The notes: generated by a model not told the origin, from the letters alone. Positions 1-8,115 are shown, counted from the stretch's first letter. The stretch: DNA of 11,925 nucleotides from Planctomycetota bacterium (GCA_022705365.1 JAKJEP010000003.1:17129-29053), one strand, 5' to 3'. Translations and numbers: made by a program.

Positions 1-432
1 ATGGCGGCCGAAAATCTGGGTGAATTTCCAGTCGGATAAACCCATCTGGTCCGGCGGATAGGTTCCTTCCCAGCCGCGATAAGAAAGCGGAATCTGGGTG
101 GCGGCGGCACAGTCCCAGTAAATCCAGGACTCACCTTTATGGCCGGGGGCCACGTCCTTTTCGGCGGCGTTGAAATGCCAGCCATGGCTGATTTTTTCAT
201 AGTCATGGCAGCGGCCGCAGGTCTGCCGGGTAGAAAAAGGCCGGTCCGAACCGGGCAGAATCGCTGCCCCGTTCGTATCGTAGAGGGGAATCAAGTGGAC
301 CGGCTGGGAAAGATTTCCATCGCCGGTATCGCCGATCATGGCGGGGTTCTCCTGCGCCGGCACAGGCAAGGCGCTAAGAGCGGTGAAGATCACGGCCAGG
401 GCGGTGATCCGGGTTACAGTATTCCATTTCAT
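1..432 (-). CDS. Secreted c-type (probably multihaem) cytochrome, N-terminal part
   Basis: This gene starts at ATG 432 and runs off the left edge; 144 codons are visible. A GGGAG Shine-Dalgarno at 442-446 lies 9 bases upstream of the start. Residues 1-26 look like a Sec signal peptide (basic start, hydrophobic stretch, cleavage after the A-L-P-V-P-A segment). The mature part carries a haem c attachment site, CGRCH at residues 72-76, followed by an HGWHF stretch (84-88) and a FGRH at the visible end, whose histidines could serve as distal haem ligands. I recall the pattern of CxxCH followed by D-Y-E-K-I-S-x-G-W-H-F-N from large multihaem cytochromes of planctomycetes and relatives, but only one haem site is visible, so multihaem is inference. 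It follows the oxidoreductase gene by 33 bases and is probably co-transcribed. A role as periplasmic electron acceptor for the operon's sugar oxidation is possible but not shown. Confidence 0.8.
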   Translation of the reverse strand, partial: MKWNTVTRITALAVIFTALSALPVPAQENPAMIGDTGDGNLSQPVHLIPLYDTNGAAILPGSDRPFSTRQTCGRCHDYEKISHGWHFNAAEKDVAPGHKGESWIYWDCAAATQIPLSYRGWEGTYPPDQMGLSDWKFTQIFGRH

Positions 433-465
433 TAGGCAAATCTCCCGTATGAGCATGTGGTTGTG

Positions 466-1839
466 TTAGACCAGAAAATCTTCCGGTTTGAAATCCAGCC
501 GGCGGGCGGCTTCCACGGCTTCGTTGACTTTCAGGACGGCGACGGCGGTTTCGTAGCCGATTTCGCCGGGGCAGTTCAGTTTGGCCTTGCCGCGGATGGA
601 ATCGAAGAAATTCTGGAGGTGGGGCTGATGAAACGGCTGATCCATATCCACCAGCAGATTGTATTTGGGAGGTTTGGGCGAACTGCGCACATCCAATACC
701 GATTTACTCGGTTCGGCCTGCGCGATGCCGTTTTCTTTTTTGATGTACCGTTTGTTTTCCCAGGGATTCCACAGCTCTTCCGGCACGTAGCCTTCGCGAT
801 AGACGGCATTGCGGGATCCTTCTTCGGAAGTCATCAAGGTACCCTGATCTCCCATAAAGGTCTCAAAGTAGCCGTTGCTGCTGTTGGTGGTGAGGGTCTG
901 ATAGGAGGCCCGGACCACTCCTTCTTGGGTTTGGTATTCGTAGAGGGCGATGACGTTGTCATACCACTGGTGATCGGTCCAGTAATCGACGCCGCCGCTG
1001 GCCATGACCGAGCGGGGCTGGGCGTTGAGGAACCAGCTATAGATATCGATCTGATGGGAGCCGAGGTCCACGATGGGACCGCCGCCCAGGCCCTTGTACC
1101 AGCGCCAGTTGCGGAACTGTTTCATGGACTCAAAACCGTACGTATTCAAAGTGGCTTCGTCCAGCTCGGCATTTTTCGCCCAGGCCAGATCTTCGCAGGC
1201 AGCGCGGCTGCGGTTCCATTGGCCGTTGATGGTGGTGATGCGGCCCAGGATTTTGGCCTCCTGGATCAGTTTTTCGTAACAGAAGATGTAGCGGGGATTG
1301 CTGCGGCGCTGGTGGCCGATCTGCAGCAGCTTGCCGGTGGCCTTGGCGGTTTCGACCATTTTCCGGGCATTTTCCAGGGTATTGGACATTTCCTTTTCGC
1401 AATAGACATGCAGGCCCGCCTTCATGCCGGCGATGGCATGTTCGGCATGCCAGAAATCCGGAGTGGCGACGATCAGGGCGTCGAGGTCCTTTTCCTTGTC
1501 CAGCATTTCCTGGTAATTGGTGTAGGGGGTACCCACATGGCCAAGCTCTTTCTGCCGGCTGAGCTGGCCGGAGACCCGCTTGAGGTTCCAGCTTTCCCAG
1601 ATATCGCAAACTGCCTTGAAGCAGAGGCCGGAATTTTCCCCCATATTGAGGCAGGCATCCAGCAGTACCTGTCCTTGTGCCCCGGCACCCAGCAGGGCGA
1701 CATTAATCTGGTCCGGTTTGGCGGCCACGGCGGTCTGTCCTTTGGCCAGGGGCGAGAACATCAGGCCCGCACCTGCGGCCGCGGTGGAACGCAGAAAGGT
1801 GCGCCGATTCATACCTTGATTCGTCTTCACATCAGTCAT
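466..1839 (-). CDS. Tat-exported Gfo/Idh/MocA oxidoreductase, EKE variant
   Basis: This is a 457-residue NAD(P)-dependent oxidoreductase of the Gfo/Idh/MocA family, acting on sugars or related polyols. A twin-arginine signal (NRRTFLRS, residues 11-18, then an Ala/Gly-rich hydrophobic stretch) predicts folded export with cofactor bound. The Rossmann fold begins near residue 45, with GAGAQG at 51-56. The usual EKP motif reads CEKE at 147-150: the lysine is kept and the proline is replaced. The C-terminal substrate domain has GGGPIVDLGSHQIDI at 252-266, the family's D-x-G-x-H-x-x-D site. It differs from the four tandem paralogues upstream: it lacks their FACELV and C-terminal RSPW motifs and has GHQRRSNPRY near 175-184. 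Met1 is preferred over Met10 (1812) because GGAG at 1850-1853 is 10 bases upstream, whereas Met10 has only a purine run that is too close. The exact substrate is unknown. Confidence 0.92.
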   Translation of the reverse strand: MTDVKTNQGMNRRTFLRSTAAAGAGLMFSPLAKGQTAVAAKPDQINVALLGAGAQGQVLLDACLNMGENSGLCFKAVCDIWESWNLKRVSGQLSRQKELGHVGTPYTNYQEMLDKEKDLDALIVATPDFWHAEHAIAGMKAGLHVYCEKEMSNTLENARKMVETAKATGKLLQIGHQRRSNPRYIFCYEKLIQEAKILGRITTINGQWNRSRAACEDLAWAKNAELDEATLNTYGFESMKQFRNWRWYKGLGGGPIVDLGSHQIDIYSWFLNAQPRSVMASGGVDYWTDHQWYDNVIALYEYQTQEGVVRASYQTLTTNSSNGYFETFMGDQGTLMTSEEGSRNAVYREGYVPEELWNPWENKRYIKKENGIAQAEPSKSVLDVRSSPKPPKYNLLVDMDQPFHQPHLQNFFDSIRGKAKLNCPGEIGYETAVAVLKVNEAVEAARRLDFKPEDFLV

Positions 1840-1889
1840 TTGCTACAAACTCCATAATAACTATTCAAACTGTTCTATACTAAATCTAA

Positions 1890-4800
1890 TTATTCACGTA
1901 TTTGCACTTTGAGGCCTTCCAGCTTGCTGCCGTCCAGGGCGCGGAAGCGGGCACAGGCGGTCCAGTTGCCGCTGCCCTGGGTTACTTTCATCAGCAGGGT
2001 ATTCCAGCCCTGCTTCAAAGTCACTTCCACCTGGTCCTGGCCTGGTTCCAGTGCGCGAGAGACATTATTACCATGAACGACCTGATCGTTCAACCAGATT
2101 TTAACGCCGTCATCGCTGCCGGCCTCCAGCCGGACCTTTTGCTCCTTATCGGACCATACCTTCGTACGCAGGTAAGCGGCCCGGTTGTCGCCGCCAATGG
2201 CCTTGTCCAGCTCGGCCAGCCAGGGACGGTTGGCATCGCTGGAAGGCGGCAGGACGGCCCATTTTACGTCTTGGGCATCTGGCTGTTCGGGGGCAAATAC
2301 GGTATCGAACAAAGCGAGATTGTTCGCGTTGTCTTTGGTATAGGGGCCGGAATATTCCCAGCTCACGATGTAATCGTCGAACCGTTCGGCGGCGTTGATG
2401 ATATCGCGGGCCTGCTGGCGCAGGGTGTCATTCTGGGTTTGTTTTTCGATCTTCTGCATGACGGCCTTGGCCCGCTGGGGGTCCGTACCCATCAGGGCCT
2501 GGGCGAGCTGCACGGCGGCCACTTCGGCTTCCTGCCGCAGAGATTCATTCTCCAGCAGCGATTCCGCCATCGCCAGGCCTTCCCAGGACTGGGTATTGGG
2601 CAGATTGGTGACCACCATTTTCTTTTCGTTCTCGTTGGCGGCCATATTTATGGCTTCCTGATAGTGGTTGAGTTTATCCGCCGGCGAGAGATCACCCGCC
2701 AGCCCGATCAGCCGCACATAGCCGCGGAAGGCCAAGGCCCGATGCGAAGCGTCTTTGGTGGTTTGGACCACGCCGAGCAAATCCGCCAGGGGTTTGGCGT
2801 TGGGCCATTCGCCCAAAGCCCGGATGGCGGCAATCTGCAAGTCGGCCTGATCGCTTTTCAGAGCCTCCCGCAGGACAGGCAGGGCACTATCGGACTGAAT
2901 CCGGCCCAGCAATTCCAGCAAAGAGGCTTTTACGGATGAATCTTTCACGGAGGGATAGGCCGCCAGGACATCTTTGGCCCGCTGGTTTTCGTCCGGAATT
3001 TTCAGCGCTACCGCGGAGGCGGTTTTGACCGCTTCGCCGCGCAGCCGGGCATCCTGGATCTGGATGAGCAGTTCCGTCAGTTTCGCCATATCGTCAGGAC
3101 CGGCGGCCGTCTTGAGCGTTTTCCAGGATTCCATCTGGATTTCCGGATCGGAATGGGTTGCGGTTTTCAGCAACAGGGGAGCCGCCGACTTGATGTCCCG
3201 TTTTTCTATGCTCTTAATCAATTCCACCGCGATTTTGGCGTCGGTTTTGGGTATCTGCGTAAGGATTTCCTTGTCGATATCCGGGCCGCTGAGCATGTAG
3301 AGGCTGTCGCGGGCGGTTTGCTGCTCGGCGCCTTTGCGGACGGCAGAGGCCTCGGCCAGCACCGAAACGGAACCGGCATCGCCTACCTGGGCCAGTGCCA
3401 TCAAGGCCGCCAGCCGCACCGATTCCAGATTGCTGTTAGTTGCCTTGACTACCGATTCTTTGGCGGCCCCATCCCCGCGATCGGCCAGGGAAGCCAGCAA
3501 CTGCACCTGACCGGCCTCCGGCAGGTCCGGCAAAGCCGCCGCCATCGTCTTGATATTCAGGCCCGGCACTTCCCGCACCAGTTCATTGGCAACGGTTTGA
3601 ATGTCGGACTGTTCGTTTCGCAAGGCGTCCAGAATTATTTTTTCGGCGTTTTTCGAATCCGCATAGACCATGCCTTTAAAAGCGGCAATGCGAATCGCGG
3701 GGGGATAGTCCTGGGCGAACATTTGCTTATAGATTTCCAGAGCTTTGGCATTTTTCTTTTTGGCAGCCAGATCATCGCCGCAGCGCAGATACGCATCGCA
3801 AAGGGTCATTTTCTGAGCGTCCGCCGCCGCAGGGATCGCTTTGGCCAGAATAGCGGCAGCCGGCTCGCCGCCGATCTTACCTAGGGCGATAACGGCAGCC
3901 GAAGCAATATCCGCGGGGGTATTGCCGTCGCTGATCAGTTGGCCCAGCGGGGCTACCGCATTTTCCGCCCGCCGCTGGCCGAGGGTATTGATAATGCCGA
4001 TTTTTACATGGCCGTCGGTCTGGTTCAACGCCTGCAATAACGCCTCATCCGCAGCCGGCGATGAAATCCGTTCCAGGGCATAGCGGGCCATATCCGCGGT
4101 ATCGGGATTTTTGACCATCTCCGCCAATACCGGGACCGACTGTTCGGTGCCCATGATGCTGAGCTGCTTGCAGATGAACTGTTTGGCCGCCAGGGTGGCA
4201 TCGGACTGCAAAAACTTGAGTAACGATTTTTCGATTTGCTGTAAGGCGGCGGGGGAACCGTAGGAGGCCTTGATAAAATCGTACAATTCCGTCAGGGGGA
4301 TACGGTCCTGGCCGTATTCATAGGCGGCACAGCGGGGCAGCAACTGGTCCAGCTTGGCTAAATCCGGCTGCCAGGGCAGCGGGGTGGTATCGGCGGCCAG
4401 ATCCCCGAGGGCAAACTGGATGCCGTCCAGATAATGCTGGAGGATCATGCGGTTCCAGAAGAGGGGGTGGTTGTGGCCGAGCGAGCAGTAGAAAACCCGC
4501 CCTTTGCCCAGGGTGCGTACCCAACTGACGGGATAATCCGCTTCGCCGGGACGCAGATCCGCGACCTGATTGGTGGCCGGATCGCTCATGTCCAGGCTCA
4601 TCAGGACGCGGGCATTTTCCCGCAGCTTCATTTGTTTGATGCGATAGATTTCATCGCTGATCTTGAAGTTTTTCCCTTCAAACGCCTGCATGATGGCGTG
4701 TTTGGGATCGTCGATTTTAAAGGCCCAGGTGCCGTCGGCCGTCCAGGGATGGCCGTCAAAGACGCCGCCCATCATCTCCGCCGCTTCCGGCCAGTCGTAA

Positions 4801-5237
4801 AAATTATCGGTGGCGGCATGAATGCCAATGACCCCTTTGCCGCCTTTGACAAAATCCATCAGGCTCTTGCGCAGTTCGGGATCATCAAAGGTCAGCCGCA
4901 CGGTATTGTTGAACAGCACCCCATCAAATTGATTCAGGCTGTCCGGCTGGAACACGTTCATATCCGTGCTGGTGGTTACGGCAAAAGCGCCGGTCTTCTG
5001 GCCCATGACCTCCAGGGCCTTCTCCACATAGGGGATGGAACTGTGTTGGAAGCCCAGGGTCAGGCTGAACACCAGCAGCTTGCGCGGCTGGGCCGGCTGG
5101 ACGCGGGCCTTGTCCGGCGCGGCCTGTTCGATCTGCTGGATTTCTTCCGGCGAAACGGCCCATCCGGCCCGGGGCAAAACATACAAACCTACTAGAAGCA
5201 TCAGGGAGGTTACGACATACTTTTTCCATCTATTCAT
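1890..5237 (-). CDS. Secreted ThuA domain + HEAT-like repeats + C-terminal beta-sandwich protein
   Basis: This is a 1115-residue protein with a Sec signal peptide (residues 1-27, ending A-G-W-A). Residues about 52-278 are a ThuA-like domain (class I glutamine-amidotransferase-like fold), with GIHAATD at 138-144, DEIY at 195-198 and GRVFYCSLGHN at 246-256. ThuA proteins act in 3-keto-disaccharide (trehalose, sucrose) utilisation in rhizobia, but their chemistry is poorly defined. Residues about 315-945 are helical HEAT/armadillo-like repeats rich in A-L-x-A-L-G-type helices, probably a scaffold. Residues about 955-1115 resemble a jelly-roll/PA14-like domain, with SDDGVKIWLND at 1041-1051 and GWNTLLMKV at 1077-1085, possibly carbohydrate-binding. 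No CxxCH is present, unlike many planctomycete HEAT fusions that carry haem. GGAG at 5245-5248 is 7 bases from the start. ThuA proteins are usually about a quarter to a third of this length, so this is a large fusion. The C-terminal assignment is tentative. Confidence 0.88.
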   Translation of the reverse strand: MNRWKKYVVTSLMLLVGLYVLPRAGWAVSPEEIQQIEQAAPDKARVQPAQPRKLLVFSLTLGFQHSSIPYVEKALEVMGQKTGAFAVTTSTDMNVFQPDSLNQFDGVLFNNTVRLTFDDPELRKSLMDFVKGGKGVIGIHAATDNFYDWPEAAEMMGGVFDGHPWTADGTWAFKIDDPKHAIMQAFEGKNFKISDEIYRIKQMKLRENARVLMSLDMSDPATNQVADLRPGEADYPVSWVRTLGKGRVFYCSLGHNHPLFWNRMILQHYLDGIQFALGDLAADTTPLPWQPDLAKLDQLLPRCAAYEYGQDRIPLTELYDFIKASYGSPAALQQIEKSLLKFLQSDATLAAKQFICKQLSIMGTEQSVPVLAEMVKNPDTADMARYALERISSPAADEALLQALNQTDGHVKIGIINTLGQRRAENAVAPLGQLISDGNTPADIASAAVIALGKIGGEPAAAILAKAIPAAADAQKMTLCDAYLRCGDDLAAKKKNAKALEIYKQMFAQDYPPAIRIAAFKGMVYADSKNAEKIILDALRNEQSDIQTVANELVREVPGLNIKTMAAALPDLPEAGQVQLLASLADRGDGAAKESVVKATNSNLESVRLAALMALAQVGDAGSVSVLAEASAVRKGAEQQTARDSLYMLSGPDIDKEILTQIPKTDAKIAVELIKSIEKRDIKSAAPLLLKTATHSDPEIQMESWKTLKTAAGPDDMAKLTELLIQIQDARLRGEAVKTASAVALKIPDENQRAKDVLAAYPSVKDSSVKASLLELLGRIQSDSALPVLREALKSDQADLQIAAIRALGEWPNAKPLADLLGVVQTTKDASHRALAFRGYVRLIGLAGDLSPADKLNHYQEAINMAANENEKKMVVTNLPNTQSWEGLAMAESLLENESLRQEAEVAAVQLAQALMGTDPQRAKAVMQKIEKQTQNDTLRQQARDIINAAERFDDYIVSWEYSGPYTKDNANNLALFDTVFAPEQPDAQDVKWAVLPPSSDANRPWLAELDKAIGGDNRAAYLRTKVWSDKEQKVRLEAGSDDGVKIWLNDQVVHGNNVSRALEPGQDQVEVTLKQGWNTLLMKVTQGSGNWTACARFRALDGSKLEGLKVQIRE

Positions 5238-5249
5238 TTTATTACTCCA

Positions 5250-5267
5250 GATTGATAAAAATCAGTC
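5250..5267 (-). other. Weak hairpin just upstream of the ThuA-fusion ribosome-binding site
   Basis: On the minus strand GACTGAT and ATCAATC flank a TTTT loop, giving a 7-pair stem with one C-A mismatch. It ends two bases before the GGAG at 5245-5248. It is AT-rich and short, so it may be chance; a modest effect on translation of the long ThuA-fusion gene is possible. It is too weak to be a terminator. Confidence 0.2.
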
Positions 5268-5282
5268 CAATTTTCGGGGCCG

Positions 5283-6725
5283 TTACTGTTCCAACTGTTT
5301 GATGCGAATATTCCGGAACCAGATCGGGTGGCCGTGATACTGCAGGCCGATCAGCCCGTTCCGGGCCATATCCTTGTAGGCAATAGTGAATTTATTGGGG
5401 GAGCCGTCGGGATTTTTTCCCGCCTGTGTCCACTGGTTCAAATCCATATCGATGACCGGCACTTCATTGAGTACCACGTTAATCTTGTTATCCCGGCAGG
5501 TGATGGTATAACGGTTCCACTGGCCGGCGGGTTTGACGGCATTCGTACTGGGAGAAAGACAATCGTAAATCGCGCCGCACTGGCCGTGCGGGGTGCCGTC
5601 GCCGGTTTCATGTATCTGGACTTCAATGGTGGTATTGATCCAGTCATTCAGGTCGGCACAGCGTAAAAAGACACCGCTGTTGGCGTCTTGGGACAATTTG
5701 AATTCCAGGTCCAGGATAAAATTGCCGAACCGTTCGTTGGTCCAGATATCGCCGCCGCCGCGCGGGCTGAGCAGGCCGCCTTCTTCGACCACCCAACTAT
5801 CCGGATTGGCCGCCCAGCCGGTCAGATCCATTCCATTGAAGAGCCAGCGCCAGGTGGGATAGCCTAATTTGGCGCTTTCCTGATCGAAATACCGGATACA
5901 CTGGATAATGTCGGGAATGGAGTTATCCCAGTTGTATTCATATTCAATGGTGAAGACACCCTTGAAATTCTGGCGGTCCAGCTCGGCCAGCATGGCCTTG
6001 GTATCGTTTTTGCCGGTTCCCCAGATGACATCGTGGGCATCCATCTGATTGAATTCGTTGACATCCTTAAAGTGCAGAGAGATGATGCGGCCGGAGAGTT
6101 TTTTCAAGGCCTCGACCGGATTGACGCCGGAGCGCATCCAGTGGCCGGTATCGGCACAGGCCCCGATGCGTTTGGAACGGCCCTGGCATACCTCCAGCAC
6201 CTTTTCCGGATTCCAGTAGCCGGAGGGTTTGGGATGGTTGTGCAGGGCGACGTTGATTTCGTATTCATTGCAGAGGCGGTCCACCAGATCAAAGGTCTCG
6301 ACCGGGGGTTCGGAGGTGATGGTTTCGATTCCCATCTCTTTGGCGAAATCGAAGACCTTGCGGCATTCGGTTTCGTCATTGGGCAATCCGACCACGCCAT
6401 AGCATACCAGTTGAATGCCGGCGGCGGCCAGTTTTTCTCGGGCTGCCTGGCGGATTTCCGGGGTGGCCATATGGCCGAACGGGGCATCGGGCTTTTCCTT
6501 GCTGAAGGACTGGCCGGGGAAGGCCTCGATATAGCTCAGGCCCATCAGCACGGCATTATCCACCGCTTCGCAAAACGTGGCTTTATGGAACGTCCAGGCC
6601 TGCACGGCCAGCCGCCAGTTTTCCGGGGCATCCAGAACCGCATGTCCGGCCTGGGCCGGGGCCGCCAGAAAAACCACGGAAAGTGAAATTACTACGAACA
6701 TTAAAAATACCAAACTCTTACTCAT
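5283..6725 (-). CDS. Secreted TIM-barrel sugar isomerase/epimerase-like domain fused to DUF1080 (3-keto-disaccharide hydrolase)
   Basis: This is a 480-residue two-domain protein with a Sec signal peptide (residues 1-26, ending A-P-A-Q-A). Residues about 35-285 form a xylose-isomerase-like/AP-endonuclease-2-type TIM barrel. Candidate metal and acid-base residues fall on successive strands: SEP (E139), LHNHP (H162, H164), ADTGHW (D192, H195), LHFKD (H218) and IEYEY (E261, E263). Residues about 293-480 are a DUF1080 (3keto-disac_hyd, Pfam PF06439) domain: it opens with WRWLFNGMDLTGW, has the GVFLR strand, and ends with LIGLQYHGHPIWFRNIRIK. DUF1080 proteins cleave 3-keto-glycosides; TIM barrels of this type epimerise or isomerise keto-sugars or act in C-glycoside cleavage. 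One chain may thus carry two consecutive steps (inference). The start is Met at 6725, not the in-frame ATG at 6740, because the GGAG at 6735-6738 lies 9 bases before 6725 and would be inside the longer reading frame. Confidence 0.9.
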   Translation of the reverse strand: MSKSLVFLMFVVISLSVVFLAAPAQAGHAVLDAPENWRLAVQAWTFHKATFCEAVDNAVLMGLSYIEAFPGQSFSKEKPDAPFGHMATPEIRQAAREKLAAAGIQLVCYGVVGLPNDETECRKVFDFAKEMGIETITSEPPVETFDLVDRLCNEYEINVALHNHPKPSGYWNPEKVLEVCQGRSKRIGACADTGHWMRSGVNPVEALKKLSGRIISLHFKDVNEFNQMDAHDVIWGTGKNDTKAMLAELDRQNFKGVFTIEYEYNWDNSIPDIIQCIRYFDQESAKLGYPTWRWLFNGMDLTGWAANPDSWVVEEGGLLSPRGGGDIWTNERFGNFILDLEFKLSQDANSGVFLRCADLNDWINTTIEVQIHETGDGTPHGQCGAIYDCLSPSTNAVKPAGQWNRYTITCRDNKINVVLNEVPVIDMDLNQWTQAGKNPDGSPNKFTIAYKDMARNGLIGLQYHGHPIWFRNIRIKQLEQ

Positions 6726-6734
6726 TTTTTTGCA

Positions 6735-6738
6735 CTCC
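6735..6738 (-). promoter_or_regulatory. Shine-Dalgarno that decides the start at 6725
   Basis: The minus strand reads GGAG here, 9 bases upstream of ATG 6725. A longer reading frame opens at ATG 6740, but that ATG overlaps this site and has no ribosome-binding sequence of its own at a usable distance. The protein from 6725 also starts directly with a textbook signal peptide (Met-Ser-Lys, then a hydrophobic run). Confidence 0.7.
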
Positions 6739-6774
6739 ATACTAAAATTTAAAACTTATCCGTTTTGATTCCAT

Positions 6775-8115
6775 TTACATATACCAGGGGCTGCGCGTGG
6801 ACCGGGCCAAAAGCCGCTGGGCCTCGGGATTGTTCAAAATCTCTTCTTTTTCGGGATCCCAGCGGATGGGGCTTTTGGTCAGCATGGCGATATTCAGCAA
6901 ATGGCAGATGGTCGCGGTGCGATGACCGATTTCCACGGAGGCCATAGGCTGATTACGGGTCTTGACCGCATCGAGGAAATTGCGATGATGGCCGGGGCTG
7001 CGGCCCAGATGAACTTCCTCCGGCCGCAGGGTTTCCTGCAGCAGCGAGGCCGGCTCGGCCTCCAGCAGGCCGCCGTGAATATGGATAAAGATCCAGCCGT
7101 CGCTGCCGATGAATTTCAGGCCGCGGGGATCAACGCTGGCGCCGATCATTTTCACTCCGTTGGCATAGGTGCATTCGAAATCATACTTCATATAGGCATC
7201 GTACAGGCCGCTTTTGGGCGCCTCGCCTTCAGCCCGCAGTTCCACCGGACCGGTATCATCCGTACCGTTGCCCAACTGGCCGATATCGATGATGTGGGCG
7301 CCCCGGTCGGTCATCTCCCCGCCGCCGTAATTGAAAATGAACCGCCACCAGAAATGGCAGCGCCGCTCGGTATAGGGAACCCAGGGAGTCGGCCCCAGCC
7401 ACATATCATAATCCAGATTCTCCGGAACCGGCATATTGGGAAAGATATTTTCATTATTGATGATTTCCAGGTGGTGCGGGTCGCTGTTGGGCATGTTAAT
7501 CTGGATGGTATGCAGTTTGCCGATGCGGCCGTTGCGGACCAGTTCGCAGGCAAACCGGACGCTGTGCCGGGACCGCTCATGCGTACCATTCTGCAGAATC
7601 CGCCCGTACCGCTGCACCGCCCGGCGTACCGCGATCCCTTCGGCAATGGTATTGACCAGCGGTTTTTCACAATAGATATCCTTGCCGGACTCCGCCGCCG
7701 CAATCGTAATCAAGCCATGCCAGTGATCCGGCGTGCCGATGGAAACCGCGTCGATATCCTGCCGGGCCGTTACCTCGCGGAAATCGCGGTATTCCGCACA
7801 GCCGTCGCCGCCGCCGGATTTACCCTGCTGGGCGTAAAAATCCTGCACGATTTTCTTCGCCCGCGCCTTGTGATTGGCGTCCACATCGCAGACCGCCACC
7901 ACCTGCACTTCCGGCTGGTTGAGAAACGCCTGCATGTTGCCGGTCCCCTGGCCGCCCACCCCGATACAGCCCATCACGATGCGGTTGCTGGGAGCCACCG
8001 CACCATCCAGGCCCAGGGCACGGCCGGGGATAATCGTAGGAAATCCGATGATGCCGCCGGCAGAGGCCAGGGCAGTACCTTTCAGAAATTGACGCCGGGA
8101 AATTTTTTTAGTCAT
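6775..8115 (-). CDS. Tat-exported Gfo/Idh/MocA oxidoreductase, subtype B (copy 2)
   Basis: This is a 446-residue NAD(P)-dependent oxidoreductase. The Tat signal SRRQFLKG is at residues 6-13 with a hydrophobic stretch to about residue 35. The Rossmann nucleotide loop GVGGQG is at 52-57; the acidic residue ending strand 2 (VCDVD, 75-79) favours NAD over NADP by family rule. The motif CEKP is at 149-152, and FACELVRNGRIG at 188-199 is shared with the neighbours. The substrate domain contains GGGEMTDRGAHIIDI (264-278) and an unusual GWIFIHIHGG (340-349). It ends RSPWYM. Its closest relative in the window is the gene at 9483-10844, to which it is similar even at the DNA level. AGGA at 8124-8127 is 8 bases from the start. 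It lies 29 bases after the preceding gene and 49 before the isomerase fusion. It probably oxidises or reduces a sugar hydroxyl, plausibly at C3, outside the cytoplasm; the substrate cannot be read from sequence. Confidence 0.92.
   Translation of the reverse strand: MTKKISRRQFLKGTALASAGGIIGFPTIIPGRALGLDGAVAPSNRIVMGCIGVGGQGTGNMQAFLNQPEVQVVAVCDVDANHKARAKKIVQDFYAQQGKSGGGDGCAEYRDFREVTARQDIDAVSIGTPDHWHGLITIAAAESGKDIYCEKPLVNTIAEGIAVRRAVQRYGRILQNGTHERSRHSVRFACELVRNGRIGKLHTIQINMPNSDPHHLEIINNENIFPNMPVPENLDYDMWLGPTPWVPYTERRCHFWWRFIFNYGGGEMTDRGAHIIDIGQLGNGTDDTGPVELRAEGEAPKSGLYDAYMKYDFECTYANGVKMIGASVDPRGLKFIGSDGWIFIHIHGGLLEAEPASLLQETLRPEEVHLGRSPGHHRNFLDAVKTRNQPMASVEIGHRTATICHLLNIAMLTKSPIRWDPEKEEILNNPEAQRLLARSTRSPWYM
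6973..7129 (-). repeat. DNA-level duplicate block (copy 2), inside the subtype B gene
   Basis: This block aligns without gaps to 9681-9837 at a constant offset of 2708 bases. By hand count 85 of the first 100 bases are identical. It encodes the segment from the RSPGHHRNFL region back to the GLKF region. It is coding paralogy rather than a mobile repeat, and it marks this pair as the closest duplicates in the array. Confidence 0.7.

Noticed and set aside
457..1857. A 466-codon open frame on the plus strand
   Set aside because: It lies exactly opposite the well-supported oxidoreductase at 466-1839, has no recognisable motif and low-complexity Gly/Phe-rich composition; it is a mirror of GC-biased codon use.
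1840..1889. AT-rich gap as a possible internal promoter or terminator
   Set aside because: I found no hairpin with a T-run and no convincing -35/-10 pair; it holds only the GGAG ribosome-binding site at 1850-1853.
1902..2939. A 345-codon plus-strand frame, with similar long antisense frames at 3153-3884 and 4434-5195
   Set aside because: All are antisense to the ThuA/HEAT gene, whose domains are clear over the whole length; the antisense translations resemble no family.
6740..6740. Start codon at 6740 for the isomerase/DUF1080 fusion
   Set aside because: It overlaps the only good Shine-Dalgarno and adds five residues before the signal peptide; 6725 fits better. The same reasoning removes the starts at 9473 and 10901.
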